DNA from: Macrothele yani
Taxonomy: Eukaryota > Arthropoda > Arachnida > Araneae > Macrothelidae
Assembly: GCA_039090855.1 (NCBI GenBank)
Contig: CM077011.1
Location: forward strand, 41,249,501-41,313,500
Direction of reading: 5' to 3'
DNA length: 64,000 nucleotides
Made by a program: the position numbers and the translations under genes. The notes below the pieces were generated by a model. That model had not been told where the DNA came from, searched no databases, and was given only the letters and a program-made list of their open reading frames with translations. Below are positions 21,362 to 32,141 of the stretch, piece by piece (position 1 is the first letter of the stretch; every line of letters starts with the position of its first letter).

Positions 21362-21798
21362 ATCTTAATTTCCGCTTCTGATGTATTTGCAGCAAAATAT
21401 GAGCTTCTAAAATCTCGATTGAAAAAAACGTCGTTTGTAGACCGATAGTACTCATGTCGACAAACCGTTTAGAAACATTTTCTTCTTAAAATAATGCATG
21501 GTTTATACGCCAGGGGCGTAGATGTATATCTTATTTTTGTCAATATCTCTACTTCTAAGATTCCGATTTGAAAAATTCCTTCTTGGTTGGATAGTGTTTC
21601 TGGTGTGACATGTTTTTCATATAATTTGAAAATTTTCAAGTAATTCGTGGACTTTCCGCTAGGGGGCGTGGAGGTAAAATGCTTTCCCCCTATATCTCTG
21701 CTTCTAAATCTCCGATTTGAAATATTCTTTCTGCACCGGATGCAGCTCCTGATGGGAAATCCTTTGCACATAATTTCAAATTATTGTGAAAAATGGTT

Positions 21799-21817
21799 TG
21801 GCCACCAGGTGGCGTAA
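21799..21817 (+). promoter_or_regulatory. CTCF-like motif, type C box
   Basis: TGGCCACCAGGTGGCGTAA, again 16 of 19 to the remembered consensus, one higher-order period after the box at 21343. Confidence 0.5.
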
Positions 21818-21862
21818 GACTTAATTTCCGCTTCTGATGTATTTGCAGCAAAATATCAGCTC

Positions 21863-22031
21863 AGGGGTCCGGGTTCGAATCCCGGTGAGGCATGGATGTT
21901 GTGTTTGTCTTACGGCACTGGCTCTCTCCCTTCCCTGGAACCAGTGACCCTAAATTAGGGACGGGCGACTGCTTATAGCCCATTGAGTTGCTCACGGTGG
22001 TCGTTAAACCTCCAATCAAAAAAAAAAAAAT
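21863..22031 (+). mobile_element. SINE-A copy 4, 5'-truncated
   Basis: Begins within the tRNA head just before the B box and keeps body and poly(A). Duplication AATATCAGCTC at 21852-21862 and 22032-22042. 5' truncation with a target duplication is what LINE-type target-primed insertion gives. It sits inside the satellite. Confidence 0.9.
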
Positions 22032-22959
22032 AATATCAGCTCCTAAAATCTCGATTGAAAAAAAAGTCGTTTGTTGACCGATACTACTCATGCCGACAAA
22101 CCTTTTAGGAACATTTTCTTCTTGATATAATGCATGGTTTCTACGCCAGGGGGCGCAGATATATATCTTATTTTGTCAATATCTCTATTCTAGGAGTCAG
22201 ATTTAGAAAATTCCTTCTTTGTTGGATGGTGTTTCCGATGCGAAATGTTTTTTCTAAAAAATCAAAATTTTCAGATAAATCATGGACTTTCCGCTAGGGA
22301 TAGACTTTCCACAGGCAAATTGCGTTTTATGCGTTGTTTCTGCTTCTAAAACTCCAATTTGAAAAATTCTTCCTGTATCGCATACAAGACCTGATGGAAA
22401 ATATTTTTCACATAATTTCTAATGTTTCGTAAAAAACGGTTTGGACACCAGGGGGCATAAGAGTTAATTTCTGCTTCTGATCTATTTGTAGCAAAATCTG
22501 GGCCCCTTGAAACTCGACTAATTTTTTTTTTCTTGGACCAATACCGCTCATATGGAAAATCCTTTTGCAAATACTTTCTTTCTAAAATAGTGCATGGTTT
22601 TCCCACTAGGGGACGTAAAGTCACATCTTATTTTTGTCGATATCTCTTTTTTCTAAAAATCTGATTTGAAAAATTGTTTCTGTGTTTGAGAGCGTTTCCG
22701 GTGCGAAATGTTTCTCATATAAATTCATGTTTTTCTTAACACACAAGTCTGCAACCAGAGGGCGTAAGCTCACGATTGCGTTTACAGCCATATCTGAGGG
22801 ATTAAAAACCCGATTAAAAAACTTCTTTTTTCCGTCAGATACTATTGTTTTCCATACCGGCTCCATTGTCTTTGAATAGCTTTGATAAATTTAATTTGCG
22901 TCAGAACGGATTCAAAAGACGTGCTTATTACACCCGAAAATTCGGTGTCATCTTTCTTG

Positions 22960-23556
22960 TTTATGCTTTCCAACAGTAGGTGGTAGAAGCTTATATGCTC
23001 CAGTTTTGTATGTCTGTCTGTCCGTCCGCACGATAAATCGCGTAAAAATGGTTCGATTTCGATGAAATTTTAGTATGTGGTAGAGGACAACCTGGGGACG
23101 AACCCTATTAAAAACGGACGAAATGGGGTTAAAAGTCAGGATATAGGAGCGGGATCCAGTCCATCGCCCTTATGCGTTATAACTTGCGTAAGAATGCTTC
23201 GATTGCGACAACACTTTAACATGTTGTTCCGAGAGCATACTGAACCGGTTCTGTTGAATATCATCAAAATGGGGTTAAAGGTCAGGACACAGGAACTATA
23301 TTTATTTCACAGCCATTATCCTCATAACTTGACTAAAAATGCTTCTATTGCGACAAAACTTTAGTATGTTGTTCCGGAGGTATACGGAACCGGTTCTGTT
23401 GAATATCATCGAAATGGGGTCACAGATCAGAACACAGGAACGAGATTTATTCCACAGCCATTATCCTCATAACTTGAGTAATAACATGAGTAATGATTTC
23501 TGGTATGTTGGAAAGCGTATCATAATAATGCATTGCATGATTTTACTAACTTGTTT
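22960..23556 (-). mobile_element. TCE copy 3
   Basis: Inverted: hairpin end at left (ATGCTTTCCAACAGTAGG, partly worn), a few units, then CATGATTTTACTAACTTGT at right. Confidence 0.8.
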
Positions 23557-23904
23557 ATACTGACTCAGCCACGTTACGTCAGCAGCATTTTCGGGACAGC
23601 TGTTTTGCATAAAATTGTTTGGTAGTCAGAAAATGCCGATAGAAATGTTTGCTGTTGGAAACATATGGCACAGTTTTTAGGTGGAACTACTTTAAAGGGT
23701 TACATTTCGTAATAGATTTTTCTCAGCTGTTATCTTCATTAGTTGCATCAGTGTTGAATTCGAAGACAACCTATTTTTGTTTAATCTCATTCTTCCTAAC
23801 ATAGGCGCAACTAGGCATTCCTTCCCCGTGGCAAAACTACGAAATTTTGCGCTCTCCATCTCTGTCCTTCTATCTGATAGAAATCTGTATCTGTGTTTAA
23901 TCCC
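23557..23904. other. unassigned spacer
   Basis: No supported feature. The minus-strand frame that starts at 24018 runs through the tRNA-bearing relic and has no independent support. Confidence 0.4.
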
Positions 23905-24045
23905 CTTGTGAAAACACCAAGAGACATCGAAACCGTGTCCCCTCACTTCGGAGTAAGTCGCTCTCCCAATTGAGCTACGCGGACAGAATGTCACGCTGCA
24001 AATTTGTCGTCTTGACACATGTTTTCACCTCTGTAGTACGTCACA
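23905..24045 (-). repeat. tRNA-bearing LTR/SINE relic, subfamily 2
   Basis: On the minus strand GTGACGTACTACAGAGGTG leads into a tRNA-like part whose 5' end is GTCCGCGTAGCTCAATTGGG at 23984 downward. The T-arm reads ACGGTTTCGATG and is damaged. Confidence 0.6.
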
Positions 24046-25370
24046 CCCTTCTTTTCTGCCTTAAGTTATAAGAATATCGATTAATAAGCACCACTTCATC
24101 GATGTTCAGAGACATAACAAGAGAAGTTGTACACATTATACGCGTTACTTGATTCTCCTGTTAATCGTCCCATGTTTCTATCTGTTAGCGATCAATGCGA
24201 GAATTCTCTGCAGACTTGGAATTTTCTTCTGTTCCCGTTAGAATTCTACCATCCCTATTGAGTTTTATCGTTCATTAATAAAACTTTTCTTCTGCGCCAT
24301 TCTGTTGTATCAGTTCCACCTCGCAATGAATGATTCTCATCAATTAACGTTAAGTAATGCGGAATCCGCTGTTCATCTGTTTCACGGAGTTAACATGCTA
24401 ATGCAGTTGCTCTGCTTAAAATAGCAACAAGTGAATTTTCCATTTAGCATAATGAACGCCGAGCTTTTATCTCACCCCTGGGACTTTAGATATCACGCTG
24501 AAATGCACTCCTCAGTTTTCATTCCTTTATTTAGCTCCATATTTCAGAATAGTTTTTGCGTGAAAAGTAAGAATAAGTATCACTCGTTGATGCAGACAGT
24601 TTGGCGACAAACATCTTGATTTAGTCTTCGTCGATGGGTAGTAAAGTGTAATAAATTAGAAGAACGCTTGCGAGATCAATCTTAAGTGTCTCCCGAGGAC
24701 TGGCTGAATTCCGACAGAGGGGATTGGAAGACTGAAACATGCGGTAAACTAGTGTCTGGCGCATTTGCTCATGGTATACTGCACTTCTTGAACACACAAA
24801 GCAAAAATGGAAGTTGCTATTGATTCTTACGAAGTTTAATTACAAATAAAGAGTTTTAAATTGCATTTGTTGGACGGTTATTTAACACAGAGTGTACAAC
24901 AAAGAATTACTTTCAACAAAACTCAGGAGTTTCTGTGAAACAGCAACGTTTCGATCTTTGCCCAGAGTTGAAGGCTTCACAAATGAGTAACGGAAATTAA
25001 GACCAGTAGCCAAATTTTGCTCGAAACACGAACTCCGTATGCAAAGAGAAAAGCTGGTGCTATCTCAGATACGGAAATAAAATACACGAAATGCAAATTA
25101 GAATTTTCATTTCAATCATTCTCAAAATCTTTGTAAAGAGAAATAAGTTAATGCTAGACACGAGACGACTCACAAGAACATATACTCTTTGCCAAAAAAA
25201 CAAAACAAAGCACCCCGAGAAAGTCATTCTATCTTGATGAAACCCAGCATGCAAGTACCGCAGGGCAGAATATGCAGATGATTAAAACATAACGACCAGT
25301 GTCTAAATCAAGGGTGGGGAACCTGCGACCGTTTGAGTGAATCCAAATTATGCAGAACAAATCCTTTTTT
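24046..25370. other. unassigned spacer
   Basis: About 1.3 kb without a recognised gene or repeat. Small frames at 24431-24619 (plus) and 25060-25254 (minus) show no family signature. Confidence 0.4.
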
Positions 25371-25374
25371 TTTT

Positions 25375-26677
25375 TTACGCTTTCCAACCGTAGGTTGAAG
25401 AAGCGTATATGCTCCAGCTTTGTCCGTCCGTCTGTCCATCCATCAGTCAGTCCGTCCGTCCGTCGGCACGATAACTCGCGTAAAAATGGTTCGATTTCGA
25501 TGAAATGTTAGTGTGTGGTAGGGGACCACCTAGGGACGAACCCTATTTAAAATGGACATAATGGGGTCAAAGGTCACGGCATAAAAGCGGGATCCATTTC
25601 ATTGCTCTGTTGCGTCATAACTTGCGTAAATATGGTTCGATGTCGCTGAAATTTTAGTATATTGAAGGGGACCACCTGCGAATGAACCCTGTCGTAAATG
25701 GGTGAAGTGGGGTCAAAGGTCTGGATGTAGGAGCGGGATGCATTCCACTTCCTTTATGCGTCATAACGTACGTAAAATTGGTTCGATTTCGATGAAATTT
25801 TAGTATGTGGTAGGGGAACACCTGGGGACGAACCCTATTGAAAATGGACGAAATGGGATCAAAGGTCAAGACATAGGATCGGGATCCATTCCATCGCCCT
25901 TATCCTATACTATTAAAGGAGCAATTCCTGTATGTTTGTAAATTTTATTTTGAAAACGACTTTAAGGATTTTGATGAAAGTCGTTAACCTACCGTTTTCT
26001 GTTACTAGAAATCGATTTAGCTTGATCTCGTCTTTAGGAAAATTTGTTTAGTGCGCTAAATAACCACCCCAAATTACCACGTTTTAGTGTCATGGCGTCC
26101 TATTAATGTTACCCATGCTTAGAAATCTTATGACGTAACAATCTCGCGATTGAAATGCTGGCGCGCGGTCACTCCATCTGTCTCATTACGTCACGCGTTG
26201 TGCGCGGATCCTATTAAAGTTTCATGACGTCACACTCTTTCGAGCAGATGGTCGCGATTCCCATCTGCCTCATTACGTCACGCGTTGTGTGCGTATGACC
26301 GTCCGCACGATAACTCGCGTAAAAATCGTTCGATTTCGATGAAATTTTAGTATGTGGAAGAGGAACGCCTGGGAAGGAACCCTATTGAAAGTGAACAAAA
26401 TGGGGTCAAAGGTCAGGACATTGGAGCGGAATCACTTCCATCGCCATTATGAGTCATAACTTACGTAAAAATTCTTCGATTTGGATAAAATGTTAGTATG
26501 TCGTAGGGGCCTGCCGGAGAACGAATCATGTTGAAAATTGGCGAAATGGGGTCAAAGGTTAGGACACAGGAGCGGGATCTATTCCATAGCCCTTATGCAT
26601 CATAACTTGAGTAATTATTTCTGGTATGTTGGAAAGTGTATTATAATCAATGCATTGCATGATTTTACTAACTTGTT
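25375..26677 (-). mobile_element. TCE copy 4, composite
   Basis: Hairpin end at 25375-25410 follows a T-run; the other end is CATGATTTTACTAACTTGT at 26677. Internal units are interrupted by a foreign-looking stretch at about 25909-26110 and by the GC-rich CRE block (26110-26300) also seen in copy 1. Confidence 0.8.
25909..26110 (+). mobile_element. possible Helitron 5' segment inside TCE
   Basis: Starts TCCTATACTATTAAAGGAGC, which resembles animal Helitron 5' ends as I remember them, and unlike the surrounding units. A 3' hairpin with a CTRR end was not identified, so this is tentative. Confidence 0.35.
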
Positions 26678-26881
26678 TTTATTAATATGCTTTCGTTCGT
26701 CTCTTGTTATTTTTATTTTAATCTAAAAATGACCGTATTTAGAATACCAAAGAGTAAAGGAGATTCAGCGAAATAATGCTCCCCTACTGACGGCCATAAT
26801 TAAAACATTAGTATGTCATAAGGGATATTTTGACACCAGTTACGCTCACGATTTCGTCCTGATGCTCCTAAAGAACTATAA

Positions 26882-27094
26882 ATGGAATTCATTGAACTCT
26901 CAGAAGATGACATTTTAAAGTTCTTATTTGATGTTAACAAAGATCCAGTTGAAATATGGAAAAATGTAATATTAGTATACTTTCAAAACGTTTCGGAACT
27001 TTTTGAATTTATTTGCCAAATGGCAGTGAATTACGTCATTCCCCGCTCAACAAGCCAAGAGCATAATATGACCGACCACCCAAAACCGGTTTGA
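26882..27094 (+). CDS. unrecognised 70-codon frame
   Basis: Acidic start (MEFIELSEDDILKFLF) with aromatic-rich middle. No family recognised and no splice or promoter context seen. It lies just before a mariner N-terminal fragment and could be transposon-derived or chance. Confidence 0.15.
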   Translation: MEFIELSEDDILKFLFDVNKDPVEIWKNVILVYFQNVSELFEFICQMAVNYVIPRSTSQEHNMTDHPKPV

Positions 27095-27171
27095 TCCAGA
27101 TCCAACCCGTACAGCGTATGTGCGTAGTTCGTGAATACAGGCATTCGAGGCTCTCCGTCGCGAGGATAACG

Positions 27172-27462
27172 ATGTCGAATTTTGAACAGCGTTCAAGTGC
27201 AAAATTTTGTGTTCTGCTCAGAAAATCTTTCGCTGAGACTTTTCAAATGATTAAGTCAGCGTACGGTGAGAGTGCAATGAGTCGAACTAGAGTTTATGAG
27301 TGGCATCGACGATTCGAAAACGGGCGACAGAGTATCGAGGATAATGAGAGGTCAGGACGACCTTCAACATCCACAACGGATGAACAAATCGCCATTGTCA
27401 AAAAAATTGTGAAAAATGACCGTCGAAAAAGTTTTGCAGCGATTGCAGAAGTTTACTGTTGA
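27172..27462 (+). pseudogene. mariner-like transposase N-terminal fragment
   Basis: Start ATG at 27172. It covers the paired helix-turn-helix DNA-binding region: a first helix segment around LLRKSFAETFQMIKSAYGES, then RVYEWHRRFENGRQSIEDNE and RSGRPSTSTTDEQI, the linker typical of mariner transposases. It stops at 27460-27462, before any catalytic Asp, and downstream sequence does not continue the family. Neither terminal repeat was found. Roughly 97 codons remain of the usual 345 or so. Confidence 0.75.
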
Positions 27463-27759
27463 TAGCGATTGAAAAACTGTTGCAGCGATACCCACACCTC
27501 CGGCAACATGAACGGAAAAAGCCTTCTTGCTTTTCAAGCACTTATTGCTGCGAATCTAAGTTTTCCTACCTAACCCAAATCACGACGCTCTTAAAGTCAC
27601 AAATGACGGATACCCATCTAGAGGATCAGCTAAAAGTGCGGACCTCCATGTTGCAACTAAATATTCAAATACTTTCCAACAGAAAGCAGTCACAACAAAG
27701 TCATGAATGGAATACGGGATTACACCATACAATGCAAATTTTGAAGAAGGCAATCCGTT

Positions 27760-28928
27760 TTTTACGTTTTCCAACCGTAGGTTGAAGAAGCGTATATGCT
27801 CCAGCTTTGTCCGTCCGTCCGCACGATAACTCACGTGAAAATGGTTCGATTTCGACGAACTTTTAGTATGCGGTAGGGGACCATCTGGGGACGAATGTTA
27901 TTGAAAATGGGGGAAACAGGGTCAAAGGTCAGGACATAGAAACAGGATCCATTCCATTGCTCTTATGCGTCATAACTTGGGTAAACATTGTTCGATTTCG
28001 ATGAAATTTTAGTATGTGGTACGGAACTACCTGGGGACGATCTCTATTGAAAATGGGTGAAATAGGGTCAAAGGTCAGGACATAGGAGTTGGATCCATTC
28101 CATTGCCTTTATTCGTCATAACTTGCGTACAAATGGTTCGATTTCGATGAAATTTTATTATGTGGTAGGGAACCACCTAGGCACGAACCGTATTGAAAAT
28201 GGGCGTAATAGGGTCAAAGGTCAGGCAGGGCGTAAGAGCGGCATATATTCCATTGCCCTTATGCGTCATAACTTGCGTAAAAATGGTTCGATTTCGATGA
28301 AATTTTAGTATGTGTAGGGAACCACCTGGGCACGAGCCCTATTAAAAATGGGCGGAATGGGGTGAAAGGTCAGGACATAAAAGCGGGATCCATGCCATTG
28401 CCATTATGCGTCATAACATGCCTAAATATGGTTCGATTTCGATGAAACTTTAGTATGTGGTAGGGAACCACCTGGGCACGAACCGTATTGAAAATGGGCG
28501 TAATGGGGTCAAAGGTCAGGCAGGGCATAAGAGCGGCATATATTCCATTGCCCTTATGCGTCATAACTTGCGTAAAAATGGTTCGATTTCGATCAAATTT
28601 TAGTAGGTGGTAAGGAACCACCTGGGGACGAACCCTATTGAAAATGTGCGGAATGAGGTCAAAGTTCATTGCACAAAAGCAAGATTTATTCCACAGCCAT
28701 TATTCTCATAACTTGCGTAAAACTGCTTCTGTTGCAACAAAACTTTATCATGTTGTTCCGGAGGTATAGTGAACCGGTTCTGTTGAATATCATCGAAATG
28801 GGGTCAAAGGTCAGGACACAGGAGAGAGATTTATTCCACAGCCATTATCCACATAACTTGAGTAATAATTTCTGGTATGTTGGAAAGCGCATCATAATCA
28901 ATGCATTGCATGATTTTACTAACTTGTT
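27760..28928 (-). mobile_element. TCE copy 5
   Basis: Hairpin end at 27760-27795, about eight internal units, and the ACTAACTTGT end at about 28927. It splits a SINE-B copy in a T-run (CCGTTTTTT before, TTTGTGTAAAC after), so removing it restores the SINE and shows the element's true borders. Confidence 0.85.
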
Positions 28929-28988
28929 TTGTGTAAACATGACTAGGATGGTAAGTCTGATAACATCCGAAAACTTGAAAATGTCGTC

Positions 28989-29063
28989 CTAGAGCGGAAA
29001 TCGAACCCGCGTCTCCCAGATAGCGCCCGGGTATGCTAACCACTACACCACCCAGAACGACTA
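28989..29063 (-). tRNA. tRNA-like head of SINE-B (left arm)
   Basis: Mirrors the right-arm head: GTTCTGG pairs with CTAGGAC, and the T-arm is GCGGGTTCGATTT-type. Not scored as a working tRNA. Confidence 0.4.
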
Positions 29064-29116
29064 AGTCTGAAGTTATTCAAATATTCAAATCAATCGGAAA
29101 CTTGAGACTTAGTCGT

Positions 29117-29190
29117 TCTGGGTGGTGTAGTGGTTAGCATACCCGGGCGCTATCTGGGAGACGCGGGTTCGATTCCCGCTCTAGGACGAC
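29117..29190 (+). tRNA. tRNA-like head of SINE-B (right arm)
   Basis: GTTCTGG and CTAGGAC form a 7-bp acceptor stem, CCCGG and CTGGG the anticodon stem around loop GCGCTAT, and GCGGG with CCCGC the T-stem around TTCGATT. The loop lacks the usual T at position 33, so identity (Ser-GCT by position) is doubtful. Confidence 0.4.
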
Positions 29191-29289
29191 GTAATTTTCA
29201 AACTTTCGGATGTTATCTAACTTACCATCCTGGCCATATTTACACCAAAAAACGGATTGCCGTCTTCAAAATTTGCACAACAAAGTCAT

Positions 29290-29594
29290 TAAAAGGCTAG
29301 TTAACTTTGGAATAAACATATTTTTTTAATTTTTTGAAGTTAGTACATAGTAAGACTTTTGCAAAATAATGTACATTTCGAAATATATCTAATTAAAGTT
29401 TCTTGAATGCGGCTTTCTTAGATTACAGCTAACTTAATGCGGCCTTCCAACATGAAAAGGTACCCCATCTCTGGACTAAATAGTGGCCCGCCGCATGGGA
29501 ACCGCGCATTGTGGAGTGTGTATCACGAGAAAAGCTCGCACGCAGGTACACTTGTGACAGCTGACCGGTTGCATTAACCTTCGCGGACTGTGAG
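29290..29594. other. spacer, probable 5' part of Tc1 relic
   Basis: No terminal repeat could be fixed. GC content rises from about 29485, probably where the Tc1-like element begins. Confidence 0.35.
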
Positions 29595-30590
29595 GATGCC
29601 TCGACGTCGGATCAGCGCACAATACCAGCAGTTGAGTGTGTTTGAGAGAGGACGTATAATTGAGTTAAAAACGGTCGGGTGATCAAGTCGTCGTGTCGCT
29701 AGGCATCTGAGTCGGAGCGATGCTAAAATCGAACGATCTTGGCGCCAATGTGTTGAGAAGGGCACAACGCAGCGGCACTCGGGCAGTGGACGGCCGAGAG
29801 CAACGACAAAACGCTAGGATGGAGAAAACCTGATCGCCGCCCGAACAGGACCAAATTCATCACTCTCAACCACCGTGGTCATGTTACGTCGTCTACAGGA
29901 ATTGGCCATCCGGATCGTTGCCTGACGACTTGCGACAAGGGGACTACATTTGTGGAGGCGACTTCGCCGCCTTCCATTGACCAGCGAGCACCACCGGCAC
30001 CGGTTGCAGTAGTGTCGGGCCCTATCAATGTGAGATAGTGTCCAGTAGAGTCGCGTTGTCTTCATTGATGAGTCTTGGTTTTCACTTGGCGCCGATGACT
30101 AGCGCATACGTGCCTGGAGACGAGCGGGCCAGCGCATAAGTCCTGCCTTCATAGTGGATCGGCATACGGCTCGAAGACTGGGAGTGAAATTCAGGAGAGC
30201 CATTTCCTACGCTAGTCGGACACCCTTGGTAGACCTCCATACCACCCTCACGGCTGATCGCTACATCGACGACATTCTACGACCTGTTGTGTTGCCACTC
30301 CTGTCGGAGCATCACCGAGCAATTTTTAAGAGCATAATGCACTGCCACACACGGCACGGCTCTCCCATGCTTGCCTTCATAATGTCGACACCCTTCCATG
30401 GCCAGCCCGATCGCCCAACCCCTCACGATCAAACGTGCTTGGGACATGATGGGACTTCACCTACGTCCCTCTGGGAATGTCGACGAACTGGCCTGAAATT
30501 TGGATACCATCTAGCATGCTATACGCAGGATAGGGTCCGTGAACTGGACACTATCCTACGCCGGGTAACCACTTGTATTCACACCGGGTA
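29595..30590 (+). pseudogene. Tc1-like transposase, family 2
   Basis: Start ATG at 29595 (MPRRRISAQYQQLSVFERGR). A helix-turn-helix region with an early stop, then SGSGRPRATT. VVFIDESWFSLGADD holds the first catalytic Asp. LTADRYIDDILRPVVLPLLS precedes the second motif, which lies in the +1 frame as HNALPHTARLSH with the Asp changed. PWPARSPNP follows, where the DLxPxEH residues are lost. At least five stops and two frame changes. 3' flanking sequence to about 30790 resembles the untranslated part of such elements. Confidence 0.7.
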
Positions 30591-30997
30591 ACCGCTTGTA
30601 TCCAAGCCAGAAATGGCGCTATAATATACTGACTTTCTCCACTCATGTAGCTGCTTATTCTCCGAATAAATTGTCCTACTGCTCTGGAATTGCAGTCATT
30701 TCCTTTCCTATGCATGCACACTTTACGTGCCACTTTTCATCTCGATTGGGTAATTCCTTCTGGGTGTTTCGGTTCTTCTTCTGTTAGTGTTTTTTTAAAG
30801 GGTGTATATGCAGTACTTAAAAAAATAAAATAAAACTCCATACATACTTGCAATCCTCTCTAACAGTCTTCGAACACATATGGTAAGGTGTAGTTTCCTG
30901 CGGAAATTTTATGTTATCTTCTGTGAAACCACCTGATGTTACCCATCAGCCACCAAATCTTGCAATTCATCGTACGTGTTTGCCGAATGTGCGGCAT

Positions 30998-31191
30998 TTG
31001 TTTTTTGATTGGAGGTTGAACGACCACCGTGAGCAACTCAATGGGCTATAAGCAGTCACCCGTCCCTAATTTAGGGTCACTGGTTCCAGGGAAGGGAGAG
31101 AGCCAGTGCCGTAAGACAAACACAGCATCCATGCCTCACCGGGATTCGAATCCGGACCCCTTTCGGACGAATGATCAGAGGCCATCGCTTA
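30998..31191 (-). mobile_element. SINE-A copy 5, head truncated
   Basis: Body and most of the head are present, but the copy ends inside the A-box region (ATCGCTTA then unrelated sequence). No duplication was seen. Confidence 0.75.
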
Positions 31192-31274
31192 AATTTCTGT
31201 AAATATTTTAAATTTAAACTTTTAATGCATGCTGAGATGGAGGTCGTTTTTAATGCCAAATTCCGGTAAAAATT

Positions 31275-31455
31275 CCATAAAATGTCTACCATTGCCTTGA
31301 AAAATCCTACCATTGGTAGACAAGCATTTATGTCTACTATCGCCTTGAAAAAGCCCCATTGGTAGACACGCATTTATGTCTACTGTTGCCTTGAATGATT
31401 TTTTTGTTTTGGTAGACAAGCATTTTTGTGTCTACTATTGCCTTAAAAAATCCTC
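31275..31455. repeat. about 60-bp tandem repeat
   Basis: Three to four units with GGTAGACAAGCATTTATG and TCTACTATTGCCTTGAAAAA, with length changes in the T-rich link. Each unit also contains GTAGACA and TGTCTAC, so single units can fold back. Confidence 0.75.
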
Positions 31456-31807
31456 CAAGTGCAGTGCGGAAATTTGGCAAATCTTTATGCGTATTACACC
31501 AGAAAATAAACGGATTTACTAAGCTATAAGCGCTTCTTGAGTGTACCCTTGACGTGCTATATTGAAATACAATCTCCGCAGGAAACCACATGGAAGACTG
31601 TTAGAGAGAACTGCTGGTATATATAGAATTTTATTGTTTTAAATACTGCATATATGTTCTCGTACGTCGTCTCGTGTCTAGCATTAACTTTTAATAATAA
31701 TATGTAAATATAACACTAAACTTTGTCTGACGACATACTTTTGTGATAAACCTAATTTAAAAAGAAATAAGGCATGCCTGCCCTTTTGTTATTTTTTGTA
31801 CATATTA

Positions 31808-32020
31808 TTTGGAGTTTAATGACCACCATGAGCAACTCAACAGGCTATGGGAAGTCGTCCGTGACTAATATGGAGCCACTGGTTTCAGGAATGAGAAAAG
31901 GCCAGCGACATCAGACTAGTACGTATTCTTTCTATGTTTACCCGGGATTCGAACTCTGACCCATCTCGGCCACAAAACCTTAGAAGCCAATGCTTCACAA
32001 TGCTCAGCCACCGGGGCTGC
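31808..32020 (-). mobile_element. SINE-A copy 9, diverged
   Basis: Order of landmarks is kept (AACGACC-like TAATGACCACCATGAGC, then GGGATTCGAAC, then GCCACCGGGGC), but with many differences and no clear duplication. An old copy. Confidence 0.7.
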
Positions 32021-32141
32021 TTATCTTAAGAAAAGGGATCTATCATCTAGAATTCTTAATCTATTATGCCTGAGCATATTAAATATTAAGTACATAATGA
32101 ACTCGTTTGTGCATTTAACATGCATGACGTCAAACATATCC

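Larger units (their letters stand above)
20440..22870. repeat. about 150-bp satellite in trimeric register with CTCF-like motifs
   Basis: About fourteen units of 143-162 bp, each with a CTC-rich TCTCTRCTTCTAAAA block, CCGATTTGAAAAAATTC and a GGGGGCGTAA-type box. Boxes lie near 20585, 20747, 20890, 21050, 21202, 21352, 21510, 21661, 21808, 22150, 22295, 22450, 22605 and 22757. Three box types recur in order (CGCCAGG, CGCTAGG, CACCAGG), so the higher-order period is about 455 bp, apart from a SINE insertion. Several boxes fit the vertebrate CTCF consensus closely. Confidence 0.85.
27705..29275. mobile_element. head-to-head SINE-B pair with shared target duplication
   Basis: A minus copy (27705-27757 plus 28929-29070) and a plus copy (about 29090-29275) meet at their 5' leaders. 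The exact 14-bp CACAACAAAGTCAT is found at 27691-27704 and 29276-29289, outside the pair, so the two copies behave as one insertion. TCE copy 5 later entered the minus copy. Each head carries A and B boxes pointing outward from the centre. Confidence 0.8.
30800..31660. mobile_element. inverted-repeat element with SINE and 62-bp repeats inside
   Basis: Arms of about 105 bp (30804-30910 and 31555-31656) are inverted copies: GTATATGCAGTACTTAAAA and CTCTCTAACAGTCTTC occur at left and as complements at right. SINE-A copy 5 and a 62-bp tandem repeat fill the middle. No coding frame. Target duplication not resolved. Confidence 0.65.

Noticed and set aside
24431..24619. Small host gene
   Set aside because: 62 codons with no domain, splice signals or support; likely chance.
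28989..29190. A divergent pair of real tRNA genes
   Set aside because: Body and leader match SINE-B copies at 7.6 and 8 kb, and one target duplication surrounds the pair.
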